From NCBI GenBank assembly GCA_965226775.1, contig CBDDEI010000002.1:868001-932000 (forward strand): 64,000 nt of DNA, given 5' to 3'. This stretch comes from CBDDEI01 sp965226775 (GTDB lineage Bacteria; Chloroflexota; Dehalococcoidia; SHYD01). Under the pieces are notes generated by a model. The model was given only the letters and a program-made list of their open reading frames with translations. It did no database searches and was not told the DNA's origin. Positions 27,128 to 35,099 of this stretch are shown here, piece by piece (position 1 is the stretch's first letter; each line of letters begins with the position of its first letter). The position numbers and the translations under genes are program-made.

Positions 27128-28117
27128 TTACTTGTAGCGGGGGAACACCTTGCGGGTGACGTCCTCAAAGACGTTCATCTTATCCTGCTCTTTGATGCCG
27201 GGGATGGTCTCTATGACGGGCTTCAGGTCGTCCAGCATCTTGCCGGTCGCCGGGTCCTTGTACGTGCCGGTGCCGGGGTTCTCCGTGCCGAACATGCAGC
27301 GGTCGCTGCCCACGATGCGGAACAGCAGCTCGATGCCCTCCTGGTTGTAGAGCACCGTATCGAAGTAGAACTTCTTGAGCTGCGCATCAAACCCGCCTTC
27401 GTTCTCAAAGTGGCGGCCAAAGAAGGCGCGGTAGCGGCCCACCTGGTAGGGGATTGCGCCGCCGCCGTGGCTCACGATGATCTTCAGGTCGGGGAACTTG
27501 TCAAAGACCCGGCTGGAGATCATGGAGATGATGCAGCGGCTCTCCGTGGTGATGAAGTAGTTGCTGTAGGTGTCCCAGGGGTCCTTGCAGGAACCCGAGT
27601 GGATCAGCGCGGGGATGTCCATAGCCACCATCTTCTCGTACAGCGGGAACCAGTACTCGTCGCCCATGCCGGGGCTGGGCATGCCGTCGCCCTCGTGGGG
27701 GTCGGGGTTGATCATGATGCCCACAAAGCCCATGTCGTTGATACAGCGGTCAATCTCTTCGAAGGTGTTGGTGATGGGCACGTCCGCGCACTGCGGCAGG
27801 CCCGCCACGCCTCGATAGCGGTCCGAGAGCTTGGTGGAGATAGCGATGGCGTCGTTGCAAGCCTGCACCCACCACTGCACCATCTTCTCCGGCTTCTCCG
27901 AGTGCATGAGCTGGAAAGGCCGCGGGGAGAGGAACTGGGCGTCCGTGCCCACCTTGTCCAGGTTGTTCTCCAGATGGTTCTTCACCAGCGGAGCCATGTT
28001 GTCTTCCGAGATGCCGGGGTTGCCCTTGCCGTGCGCAGCGCGAGAGGCCAGCAGGCCCGACTTGTACGCGTACAGCGATGGCGGCGCATTAGTGTGTCCG
28101 TGCATATCAATAATCAT
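27128..28117 (-). CDS. Amidohydrolase family protein, LigJ / 4-oxalomesaconate hydratase-like
   Basis: 329-residue metal-dependent TIM-barrel protein of the ACMSD/LigJ group. The N-terminal metal site is IDMHGH; other conserved segments are FLSPRPFQLM, MINPDPHEG, ALIHSGS, IIVSHGGGAIPYQVGRYR and the C-terminal DVTRKVFPRY. The combination resembles 4-oxalomesaconate hydratase of protocatechuate 4,5-cleavage more than decarboxylases, but specificity is inferred. No ring-cleavage dioxygenase of that pathway is beside it. AGGAGG precedes the ATG. Repeat clusters flank both this gene and its neighbour, so it may have moved with them. Confidence 0.75.
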   Translation of the reverse strand: MIIDMHGHTNAPPSLYAYKSGLLASRAAHGKGNPGISEDNMAPLVKNHLENNLDKVGTDAQFLSPRPFQLMHSEKPEKMVQWWVQACNDAIAISTKLSDRYRGVAGLPQCADVPITNTFEEIDRCINDMGFVGIMINPDPHEGDGMPSPGMGDEYWFPLYEKMVAMDIPALIHSGSCKDPWDTYSNYFITTESRCIISMISSRVFDKFPDLKIIVSHGGGAIPYQVGRYRAFFGRHFENEGGFDAQLKKFYFDTVLYNQEGIELLFRIVGSDRCMFGTENPGTGTYKDPATGKMLDDLKPVIETIPGIKEQDKMNVFEDVTRKVFPRYK

Positions 28118-28716
28118 AAGAGTCCTCCTTCACGCAGTAGTCGGCGTCATGATAGTTGTCAGAGGCAGGAGCGGTCAATCAGAGGTGAGGCCACCCGTCC
28201 CCATTGTCATTCTGAGCAAAGCGAAGAATCCACGCCCCCCGCGCGTCCTGTCGTTGCGAGGAGGCATCGACGAAGCAACCTGGGGAGGAGGGGCCGGCCT
28301 GGCGTTGCCCCCCAGCAACCACCAATCCACCTGTCGTTGCGAGGAGGCATCGACGAAGCAATCTGGGGAGGAGGGGCCGGCGAGGCGTTGCCCCCAGCAA
28401 CCACCAACCCCCTGTCGTAGCGCGGAGGCCAGCGACGAAGCAATCTGGGGAGGAGTGGCCGGCCTAGCGCTGTCTTCAGCCGCCCATCAGTCCTAGCAGC
28501 ATACTGCGCGGCCAATACTGGATGACCAATACCGCATGCAGTCGGACGGAGTTGGGGGATTATAAATGGGTTTAGTAAGGATGGGAAAAGGGGCTATATG
28601 TAGCATGGAAACTCAACGAAAGACAGAAGATAGCCGCTAATCGTAGCTTTAAGGTAGTGTCTCGACCTTAGGTCTTTAGTGGTATGATGCGCTAACCTTG
28701 GAAATGAGGTAGCCTC
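28118..28716. repeat. Intergenic region with dispersed repeats
   Basis: Family A at 28205-28232, then three consecutive family B copies at about 28246-28323, 28330-28406 and 28412-28475, with GGAGG..GGCCGGC and CAGCAACC tails. From 28480 to 28716 I see only an AT-richer leader that probably carries the promoter of the Gp37/Gp68 gene. No CRISPR-like spacing. Confidence 0.8.
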
Positions 28717-29496
28717 TTGAGCGATAATTCCGCCATTGAATGGACGGATGCAACCTGGAATCCCGTAACAGGCTGTGACCAGATTTCCCCAGGCTGTGCA
28801 CATTGTTACGCAAAGCGCTTTGCTGAGAGATTTAAGGGGACACCTGGCCACCCGTTTGAAGCCGGGTTTGCCGTCACACTCAGGGCCGAACGGCTGCAAC
28901 AGCCGTTTAGCTGGAAGAGACCGCGCCGTATTTTTGTAAACAGTATGTCCGACCTATTCCATCCCACTATCCCAAGCACCTATATTAGAGAAGTCTTTCG
29001 AGTCATGGAGGAGGCCTATTGGCACACTTTCCAAATATTAACTAAGCGGTCTGACCGCCTATTGGAAGAAGCATCCTCCCTCCCTTGGCCTGGCAATGTC
29101 TGGATGGGAGTTTCCGTAGAGAATAATCGGTGGCGTACGCGGGTTGATGACTTGCGACGTATACCTGCAGAGGTTAAGTTTCTCTCGTGTGAACCACTGT
29201 TGGGTCCACTGCAATTAAACCTAGCGCAAATAGACTGGGTCGTAGTTGGTGGAGAATCGGGAACCAAAGCCAGGCCTATGAGAGCAGAATGGGCACGTTC
29301 TGTTAGGGATCAGTGCCTATCAGCGGGTGTCCCCTTTTTCTTCAAGCAATGGGGAAATCATGACGAGCAAGGTCGACCCGGTCAGAAGAAGAAAAATGGC
29401 AGGCTGTTGGATTCACAGCTCTGGGATGAGATGCCCGACCACCGAGCTACAAGGAGAAATCTAAGCGTGATTGACCACTTGCAGCGGGTTGTTTGA
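28717..29496 (+). CDS. Phage Gp37/Gp68 family (DUF5131) three-Cys-motif protein
   Basis: 259 residues from a TTG start (GAGGT upstream; no nearer ATG). The N-terminal motif is Cys20-x6-Cys27-x2-Cys30 in TGCDQISPGCAHCYAKRF, thought to bind an Fe-S cluster in a radical SAM-like fold. Other family hallmarks are FVNSMSDLFHPTIP, FQILTKRSDRL, LSCEPLLGPL, GGESGTKARPMRAEWA and FFFKQWG. The family is found in phages and bacterial islands, often next to a TcmP gene, and has no established function. Here TcmP is convergent and the two coding ends overlap by 50 bp. Confidence 0.88.
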   Translation: MSDNSAIEWTDATWNPVTGCDQISPGCAHCYAKRFAERFKGTPGHPFEAGFAVTLRAERLQQPFSWKRPRRIFVNSMSDLFHPTIPSTYIREVFRVMEEAYWHTFQILTKRSDRLLEEASSLPWPGNVWMGVSVENNRWRTRVDDLRRIPAEVKFLSCEPLLGPLQLNLAQIDWVVVGGESGTKARPMRAEWARSVRDQCLSAGVPFFFKQWGNHDEQGRPGQKKKNGRLLDSQLWDEMPDHRATRRNLSVIDHLQRVV

Positions 29497-30232
29497 GAAC
29501 CCAATCCATTATATTTTTTGCAGCAGCTTTTTTGCTGGCCAGTATCAGGTAATAAAGTTTCTTATTATCCTGTGTTCTAATAAGCCTGTCGTCTTCAGTA
29601 GTGTACTGAAATCCAAGCTCAAATAATCTCCGCTTATAAAGGTCTAACAACGCTCGCTCGCGGGCTGGCCGGTCATTCGCAACATAGTACTCATCTGTCC
29701 CAAAGTAATCTCGAGCCTTTGAGCTTTCAAGATTGCGGTTAATACTCATACCCAGTGGGAAATTTATTAGCAATTCGACTTGCCACTGCGAGATTGCCTC
29801 CACTGTGTTCCACTTTGGCTCGATTCCTTCAGTATCCAAGAACACAAGTGTTGGGGAGCGTTTTGAAATCTTGTTCATAAGACGCGGTAGAATTTCATTA
29901 ACATCTCCATAGAGGACCTCTGCACGATTAGCAGCGCCCATCTTTTCAACGTGCTCCCTTAATTCATCAGCGAGGCTAGGGTCTTTCTCGATAAAGAAGA
30001 GCTTACTAAAGGTCACGTTTTTTTCCGCTTTTTCTGCTCTCGCTTTGAGCGCAATCAAAGGTGAGCCATCAGTTAGCTGTTGGCTTTCGCGCAGGCGGTT
30101 TTGTCCTGGGCCAGCGAATGCATCGACGTACACTCTCTCACTGGCTTTGGTTGTGGCTCTAAGATAACCAGGGAGGTATAGCTCTAATATTTTGAGCTTG
30201 TCCCTTGTCCAATCCCCAACGTCTCGTGGCAT
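29447..30232 (-). CDS. tcmP: Three-Cys-motif partner protein TcmP
   Basis: 261 residues from the ATG at 30232, which gives the usual TcmP opening (WTRDKLKILELYLPGYL); the frame is open to 30295 but without family support. VYVDAFAGPG looks like a class I methyltransferase motif I, followed by LFFIEKDPSLADELREH and VFLDTEGIEPKWNTVE. TcmP is defined by association with Gp37/Gp68-type three-Cys proteins, and its biochemical role is unknown. The 3' end overlaps that gene in the convergent orientation by 50 bp, so the transcripts would be antisense to each other. Confidence 0.88.
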   Translation of the reverse strand: MPRDVGDWTRDKLKILELYLPGYLRATTKASERVYVDAFAGPGQNRLRESQQLTDGSPLIALKARAEKAEKNVTFSKLFFIEKDPSLADELREHVEKMGAANRAEVLYGDVNEILPRLMNKISKRSPTLVFLDTEGIEPKWNTVEAISQWQVELLINFPLGMSINRNLESSKARDYFGTDEYYVANDRPARERALLDLYKRRLFELGFQYTTEDDRLIRTQDNKKLYYLILASKKAAAKNIMDWVLKQPAASGQSRLDFSL

Positions 30233-30313
30233 ATAATATGAGTGTAGCAAAAGAATCTCCCCCTGCCACCGTCCGTTGCCCCAACGCCCACCCAACGCCT
30301 ACCCAAGACTCCC

Positions 30314-30550
30314 ATGGCAGAACGCGCCCTCCGTCGCCGCGGCGGCCAGCCGAACAACCAGAACGCCCGCAAGGAGGGTGTCTACAGTCGCTTCCTGCCC
30401 GCCAGCCGGGCGGAGGAACACCAGGAGCTTACTAAGGTGTATGGCCTCTATGAGGAGATAGCGCTGGTTCGCATGTTTATCCGGGACATCCTCGTCGCCA
30501 TTGAACTCCTCAACCGCCTCATCTCAACTAACTCCCGCATCTGGCACTGA
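30314..30550 (+). CDS. Small basic protein with a phage-type GGQPxNQNARKxGxYS motif
   Basis: 78 residues; the N-terminus RRRGGQPNNQNARKEGVYSR is a motif common in short uncharacterised proteins of phages and islands. The rest is helical (EEHQELTKVYGLYEEIALVR). Divergent from TcmP with an 81-bp gap. It stops just before a repeat cluster and may be truncated by it. Function unknown. Confidence 0.55.
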   Translation: MAERALRRRGGQPNNQNARKEGVYSRFLPASRAEEHQELTKVYGLYEEIALVRMFIRDILVAIELLNRLISTNSRIWH

Positions 30551-31108
30551 TGTGCCCCGTCGTTGTGAGGAATAGTAATGACGAAGCAACCTGGGAGGGC
30601 AGAGTGGCCTAGCATACATTTATCACCAACCATCCCCCTAACCCCCTTCCTGCCAGGAAGGGGGCAGAAAAAGAGAACTGGGGGGACACCCCCCAAAGCC
30701 CCCTGGCAGAAGGGCTGCGCCCCTCTGCACTCCCCGCGCCCACGTCCTGTCGTTGCGAGGCGCGCAGCGACGAAGCAATCTGGGGTATCGGTGCCGGCCC
30801 GGCGTTGCCCTCCAGCAACCACCAACCCCCTTGTCATTCTGAGTGGAGCGAAGAATCCACCTACAAACGCATGATTCGATTCCCATTCGTCCCCCAAAAC
30901 AAATCCCGCCACACTACCCCTTTGCGCGCCAATTTACGCCTAAACGTGCCTGTTAAACCCTATTCGTTTCCGCATTCGTTTGCCAGAAAAACTTTTTATC
31001 AAGCCACACAAAAAGGAGCGGGCCGTATGGCCCGCTCCTTCGCTATGCGTTGGTGTCTGTGTCCCCGCTCATGGTGAGCCTGTCGAATCCATGAATGGGG
31101 AGTATCGT
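30551..31108. repeat. Intergenic repeats and clp terminator region
   Basis: Family B copies at about 30558-30615 and 30747-30822, and family A at 30832-30860. A CCCCCTAACCCCCTTCCTGCCAGGAAGG-type palindrome lies near 30632-30665 (family related to the CTTCCCCC palindromes at 1.7 kb). From 30861 to 31008 nothing is recognised; the terminator at 31013-31040 closes the clp operon. Confidence 0.75.
31013..31040 (-). terminator. Rho-independent terminator of the dnaJ-hspR-clp operon
   Basis: Perfect 12-bp stem AAGGAGCGGGCC / GGCCCGCTCCTT with a 4-base loop. On the minus strand it is followed by TTTTTGTG, a proper U tract. It lies about 70 bp after the clp stop. Confidence 0.88.
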
Positions 31109-33556
31109 TTACGCCGTGGCCCCCACGGGGGCTTGCTGGCGGGTGAAGGTCAGCCCTTCCTCCGCTACGTCCACCAGGATGGTATCGCCCTCCTGGTAGT
31201 GGCCGGCCAGCAGGTCCTTGCTGATGGGGTTCTCCACGAATCGCTGGACGGTGCGGCGCAGCGGTCGAGCGCCAAAGTTGCGGTCGTAGCCCTCCTTGGC
31301 CAGCCAGGCCTTGGCAGCCTCGGTGAGCTGGATGCTGATGTGGTGCTCGTCCAACCGGCTGAGCACGGCGGCCACCTGCATGTCCACTATCTGTGCAATC
31401 TGCTCCTCCGACAGCGGGTGGAAGATGATGATCTCGTCGATGCGGTTGAGGAACTCGGGCCGGAAGGCCTGCTTCAGGGCCTGCTCCACGGCGGCTCGCA
31501 GGCGGCGCTCCTCGTCCTTGTCCTGGCGGTTGGCGGCAAAGCCCAGGATCTCCCGGTTCAGGTCGCCGGTGCCCAGGTTGCTGGTCATGATGAGGATCGT
31601 GTTGCGGAAGTCCACAGTGCGGCCGTGGCCGTCGGTAAGGCGGCCGTCCTCCAGGATCTGCAGCAGCACGTTGAAGACGTCCGGGTGGGCCTTCTCCACC
31701 TCATCAAAGAGGATGACCCGGTAGGGGCGACGCCGCACGGACTCCGTGAGCTGCCCGCCCTCTTCGTAGCCGATGTAGCCGGGCGGCGAGCCGATGAGCC
31801 GGCTGACGGTGTGCTTCTCCATGTACTCCGACATGTCTATGCGCACCATGGCCTCCTCATCATCGAAGAGGTACTCCGCCAGCGACCGCGCCAGCTCCGT
31901 CTTGCCCACGCCGGTGGGGCCCAGGAAGATGAAGCTGCCGATGGGCCGCTTGGGGTCCTTGAGGCCCGCCCGGGCGCGGCGGATGGCGTCGGAGATGGCA
32001 GAGATGGCCTCTTCCTGGCCGATAACCCGCTCGTGCAGACGCTCCTCCATGTGGAGCAAGCGCTCGCCCTCGCCTTCCAGCATGCGGGTCACGGGGATGC
32101 CGGTCCATTGGGCCACCAGGCCCGCTACGTCCTCCGTGTCCACGGTGTTGTCTATGTGCTTATCGCTCACCCACTGAGTGCGGGCGGATTGGTACTCGCC
32201 CTCTATGCTCATGCGCTCGCTCTTGAGCTGGGCGGCCTTCTCATACTCCTGGCGTTGCGCTGCCGCCTCCTCTTCATCCAAAAGCTGCTTGATATGCTGC
32301 TCCATCTGCTTGAGGTCTGTGGGCAGGTCTTCTGCATCGATGCGGAGCTTGGCCGCCGCCTCGTCGATGAGGTCGATGGCTTTGTCCGGCAGGTGGCGGT
32401 CCGGGATGTAGCGGTGGCTCAGTTTGACCGCCGACTCGACCGCGGCGTCGGTGATGGTGACCTTGTGGTGCGCCTCGTAGCGAGGTCGCACGCCCTTCAC
32501 CATCTCCACGGCGACGGCGGGCTCCGGCTCATCCACCCATACGGGCTGGAAGCGCCGCTCCAGGGCTGAATCCTTCTCGATGCGCTCACGGTACTCGTCG
32601 GGCGTGGTAGCGCCCACCGCCTGGAGTTCGCCCCGGGCCAGGGCCGGCTTCAGCATGTTGCTGGCGTCCAGTGCGCCTTCCGCTGCGCCCGCGCCTACCA
32701 CGGTGTGTAGCTCGTCTATGAAGAGGATAATCTCGCCGGAAGCCCGTATGACTTCGTCTATCACGGCCTTCAGCCGCTCTTCGAACTCGCCGCGGAACTT
32801 GCTGCCGGCGACCAGCGCGCCCATGGTGAGCGCGATGACTTTGCGGTCGCGGAGCTGCTCCGGTACGTCGCCGGAGACGATCCTCTGCGCTAGCCCCTCA
32901 GCAATGGCGGTTTTGCCGACGCCCGCCTCGCCAACGATGACGGGGTTGTTCTTGGTGCGCCGGGTGAGGATCTGCATCACTCGCCGCACCTCCATGTCAC
33001 GGCCGATGACCGGGTCCAGCTTGCCGTTCTTGGCGAGCTCGGTGAGGTTTGTGCTGTACTTCTCCAGCGCGCGGTACTTGCCCTCCGCGCGGGGGTCGTC
33101 TACACGTGCGCCGCCGCGGATGCCCTGCAACGCCACGTAAATCTTCTCCTGCTCTACGCCGAACTCCTTGAGGATGCCAGCGGACAGTCCGCCGCGCTCC
33201 GCAGCGATGGCGATGAGCAGGTGCTCGGTGCCGATGTAATCGTCCTTGAGCCGGGTGGCCTCAGCGGCGGCGCTCTGGAACAGGGTGGCGACGCGCGGTG
33301 TGGCGTAGATCTGTGTGCTCTCGTAGGCCATTTTGGGGGCAGCGTCCAAGGTTGTCTCCACCCGCTGGCGGACGGACGCGACGCCCACGCCGAGCTTCTC
33401 CAAGATCTGGCCGGTGAGGCCGTCCTGCTGCTCCAGCAGCGCGAGGAAGACGTGCTCCACGTCCCACTGGCTGTGGCGGAAGCGTTGCACTACGGTTTGG
33501 GAGATGCCCAGGACTTCCTGTGCCGATTCTGTAAATCTATCCGGTCTCATTACCAT
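31109..33556 (-). CDS. clpC: Clp AAA+ ATPase (ClpB/ClpC type)
   Basis: Hexameric unfoldase, 815 residues. Clp N repeats (about 1-145), first AAA+ module with GEAGVGKT (209-216) and LFIDELHTVVGAG, a short middle region with UVR-like EEAAAQRQEYEKAAQLKSE (about 430-450), and a second module with GPTGVGKT (546-553) and ILFDEVEKAH. The short middle domain favours ClpC, which docks to ClpP, over the disaggregase ClpB, whose coiled coil is much longer; a clear ClpP-docking loop was not pinned down, so the symbol is tentative. GAGGAGG lies 7 bp before the ATG. Third gene of the heat-shock operon, 25 bp after hspR. Confidence 0.9.
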   Translation of the reverse strand: MVMRPDRFTESAQEVLGISQTVVQRFRHSQWDVEHVFLALLEQQDGLTGQILEKLGVGVASVRQRVETTLDAAPKMAYESTQIYATPRVATLFQSAAAEATRLKDDYIGTEHLLIAIAAERGGLSAGILKEFGVEQEKIYVALQGIRGGARVDDPRAEGKYRALEKYSTNLTELAKNGKLDPVIGRDMEVRRVMQILTRRTKNNPVIVGEAGVGKTAIAEGLAQRIVSGDVPEQLRDRKVIALTMGALVAGSKFRGEFEERLKAVIDEVIRASGEIILFIDELHTVVGAGAAEGALDASNMLKPALARGELQAVGATTPDEYRERIEKDSALERRFQPVWVDEPEPAVAVEMVKGVRPRYEAHHKVTITDAAVESAVKLSHRYIPDRHLPDKAIDLIDEAAAKLRIDAEDLPTDLKQMEQHIKQLLDEEEAAAQRQEYEKAAQLKSERMSIEGEYQSARTQWVSDKHIDNTVDTEDVAGLVAQWTGIPVTRMLEGEGERLLHMEERLHERVIGQEEAISAISDAIRRARAGLKDPKRPIGSFIFLGPTGVGKTELARSLAEYLFDDEEAMVRIDMSEYMEKHTVSRLIGSPPGYIGYEEGGQLTESVRRRPYRVILFDEVEKAHPDVFNVLLQILEDGRLTDGHGRTVDFRNTILIMTSNLGTGDLNREILGFAANRQDKDEERRLRAAVEQALKQAFRPEFLNRIDEIIIFHPLSEEQIAQIVDMQVAAVLSRLDEHHISIQLTEAAKAWLAKEGYDRNFGARPLRRTVQRFVENPISKDLLAGHYQEGDTILVDVAEEGLTFTRQQAPVGATA

Positions 33557-33581
33557 GACGGTCCTCCTCTCTATGTGAGCG

Positions 33582-33923
33582 CTATGCGTTTAAGCGTACA
33601 GGGGTTTGCTGTTGTTTCTTCTGTCTAAGCTGGGCCACTTCCTGAGCCAGGGCGTCCCGCTCCGCTTCTAGCTGGATGAGACGCTCCCGCATGCGGAGAA
33701 TGACCTCCGCGCCGGCCAGGTTCACACCAAGCTCCTCCATGAGGCGCTTGACCTGCGTCAGCCGCTCGATGTCCTGCTGTGAGTAGAGGCGGATGTTGCC
33801 TCTGGAGCGGGAGGGCTCGATAAGGCCGACGCGCTCGTAGTAGCGGAGGGTTTGGACGTGCATACCCAGGAGCTTGGCGGCTACACTAATGACATAACAC
33901 GGTTCGTTAGATTGTTGGTTCAT
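33582..33923 (-). CDS. hspR: HspR, MerR-family heat-shock repressor
   Basis: 113 residues. N-terminal MerR-type helix-turn-helix (YVISVAAKLLGMHVQTLRYYE and SRGNIRLYSQQDIERL), then a coiled-coil helix (EAERDALAQEVAQLRQKK). HspR is the autoregulatory repressor of dnaK/dnaJ/clpB genes and binds HAIR inverted repeats. It sits between dnaJ (15-bp gap) and clp (25-bp gap), the classical arrangement, and a matching operator is found before dnaJ. No dnaK or grpE is in the window. Confidence 0.92.
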   Translation of the reverse strand: MNQQSNEPCYVISVAAKLLGMHVQTLRYYERVGLIEPSRSRGNIRLYSQQDIERLTQVKRLMEELGVNLAGAEVILRMRERLIQLEAERDALAQEVAQLRQKKQQQTPVRLNA

Positions 33924-33938
33924 AGCCCTATGTCCTTC

Positions 33939-34901
33939 TTAGAGCGCGTCCCTCAACGCCTCAACCAGATGCTTTTGTTCCGGTGTGAGGTTGGTGGGCA
34001 ACTGCACCTTTACTTTCAAGAAGAGGTCGCCGGCCTTGTCGCCGCCCGGCATACCCAAACCGTTTAGCTTGATGGCCTTGCCGTTCTGCGTCTCCGGTGC
34101 AATGCGCAGCGCGATAGTGCTGCCCTTAAGGGTGACAAAGTGGACCTCTCCGCCCAGGATGGCCGTTGTGAATGGCACCGGCACCTCTGCATGGAGGTCA
34201 TTGCCTTTGCGTTCAAAGCGGTCATTGGGGTGAATGGAGACCACCAAGAAGAGATCGCCCTTCTGTCCCCCTGAGACGCCAATCTGGCCTTCCCCGGCCA
34301 CACGGATTCGGGCGCCGTCGTTGACGCCCGCCGGGATCTTCACTTCCAGGCGACGGGGGCGGGTCTGCACACCCAGGCCGTTGCATACGGCGCAGACGGC
34401 GTTGCCGATGCGTCCGGTGCCGCGACAGGTGGCGCAGGGCTCTTCGCTCTCTAGTTGGAGGGTTCGGCTAGCCCCGTTGTACGCTTCCTCCACCGTGATG
34501 GACGCGCGCTGCTCAACGTCACTGCCGCGGCGCGAATGTGACTGACGCCTGCCGCCAAAGATGCCGCCGAAGAGATCACCCAAGTCTACGTCGCCGCCGA
34601 AGCCAGAGGGCTGCTGCTGGGAATACCCGCGCTGCCTGCCGCCGCGGCCTGTCCATGCATGCTGAAACTGGTCGGCTTGCTCCCACTGATGGCCGTAGCG
34701 GTCGTAGTTCTTCCGCTTCTCGGCGTCGGAAAGCACTTCGTGCGCCGTGTTAACCTCTTTGAAGCGGGCTTCGGCATCCTTATCGTTGGGGTTGACGTCC
34801 GGGTGGTACTTGCGGGCAAGGCGACGGTACGCCTGCTTGATCTCTCTTTCAGAGGCCGTGCGGCTGACGCCTAATATGCTGTAGAAATCTTTTTCTGCCA
34901 T
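33939..34901 (-). CDS. dnaJ: DnaJ-family co-chaperone with a half zinc-binding domain
   Basis: 320-residue Hsp40. J domain at 1-65 with HPD (33-35), a glycine-rich region (about 75-120), and a C-terminal substrate-binding region (KIPAGVNDGARIRVAGEG onward). The cysteine-rich domain has only two CxxCxGxG motifs (CATCRGTG and CAVCNGLG) instead of the four in standard DnaJ, which would allow one zinc at most. That places it between DnaJ and the cysteine-free CbpA type. First gene of the heat-shock operon with a well defined promoter at 34922-34950. Confidence 0.9.
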   Translation of the reverse strand: MAEKDFYSILGVSRTASEREIKQAYRRLARKYHPDVNPNDKDAEARFKEVNTAHEVLSDAEKRKNYDRYGHQWEQADQFQHAWTGRGGRQRGYSQQQPSGFGGDVDLGDLFGGIFGGRRQSHSRRGSDVEQRASITVEEAYNGASRTLQLESEEPCATCRGTGRIGNAVCAVCNGLGVQTRPRRLEVKIPAGVNDGARIRVAGEGQIGVSGGQKGDLFLVVSIHPNDRFERKGNDLHAEVPVPFTTAILGGEVHFVTLKGSTIALRIAPETQNGKAIKLNGLGMPGGDKAGDLFLKVKVQLPTNLTPEQKHLVEALRDAL

Positions 34902-34921
34902 GACTAGCTAGACCTGCAAAC

Positions 34922-34951
34922 ACTATATAACTTGATAATACTATTGTCAAG
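34922..34951 (-). promoter_or_regulatory. Near-consensus sigma-70 promoter overlapped by a HAIR-like HspR operator
   Basis: On the minus strand TTGACA (34945-34950) and TATAGT (34922-34927) are separated by exactly 17 bp, about 20 bp ahead of the dnaJ ATG. Across the -35 and spacer lies an inverted repeat, CTTGATA-N7-TGTCAAG (34931-34951), matching the HAIR layout CTTGAGT-N7-ACTCAAG recognised by HspR. The spacing and half sites are seen directly; HspR binding follows from family knowledge and the hspR gene in the same operon. Confidence 0.85.
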
Positions 34952-35099
34952 GTTCCTGTGAAAAGTGTATCAAGGACTTGGCTCGCGCTTGCCTTTAAAC
35001 CCATGTAACCTTGTAGGCAATTACGGCGTAGTTTTTAGCAACCAATCGCAGTGGCTTGTTCAGACGTAGGAATAGGAATATGAGGGTAGAGCGTACCGC

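Noticed and set aside
27410..28420. 336-codon plus-strand frame opposite the amidohydrolase
   Set aside because: Antisense shadow that runs on into a dispersed repeat.
28246..28475. CRISPR array
   Set aside because: The repeats are long, imperfect, palindromic and have no constant unique spacers; no cas genes nearby.
30980..32569. A 529-codon plus-strand frame opposite clpC
   Set aside because: Pure antisense shadow of the Clp ATPase; the composition reflects the complementary third-position bias.
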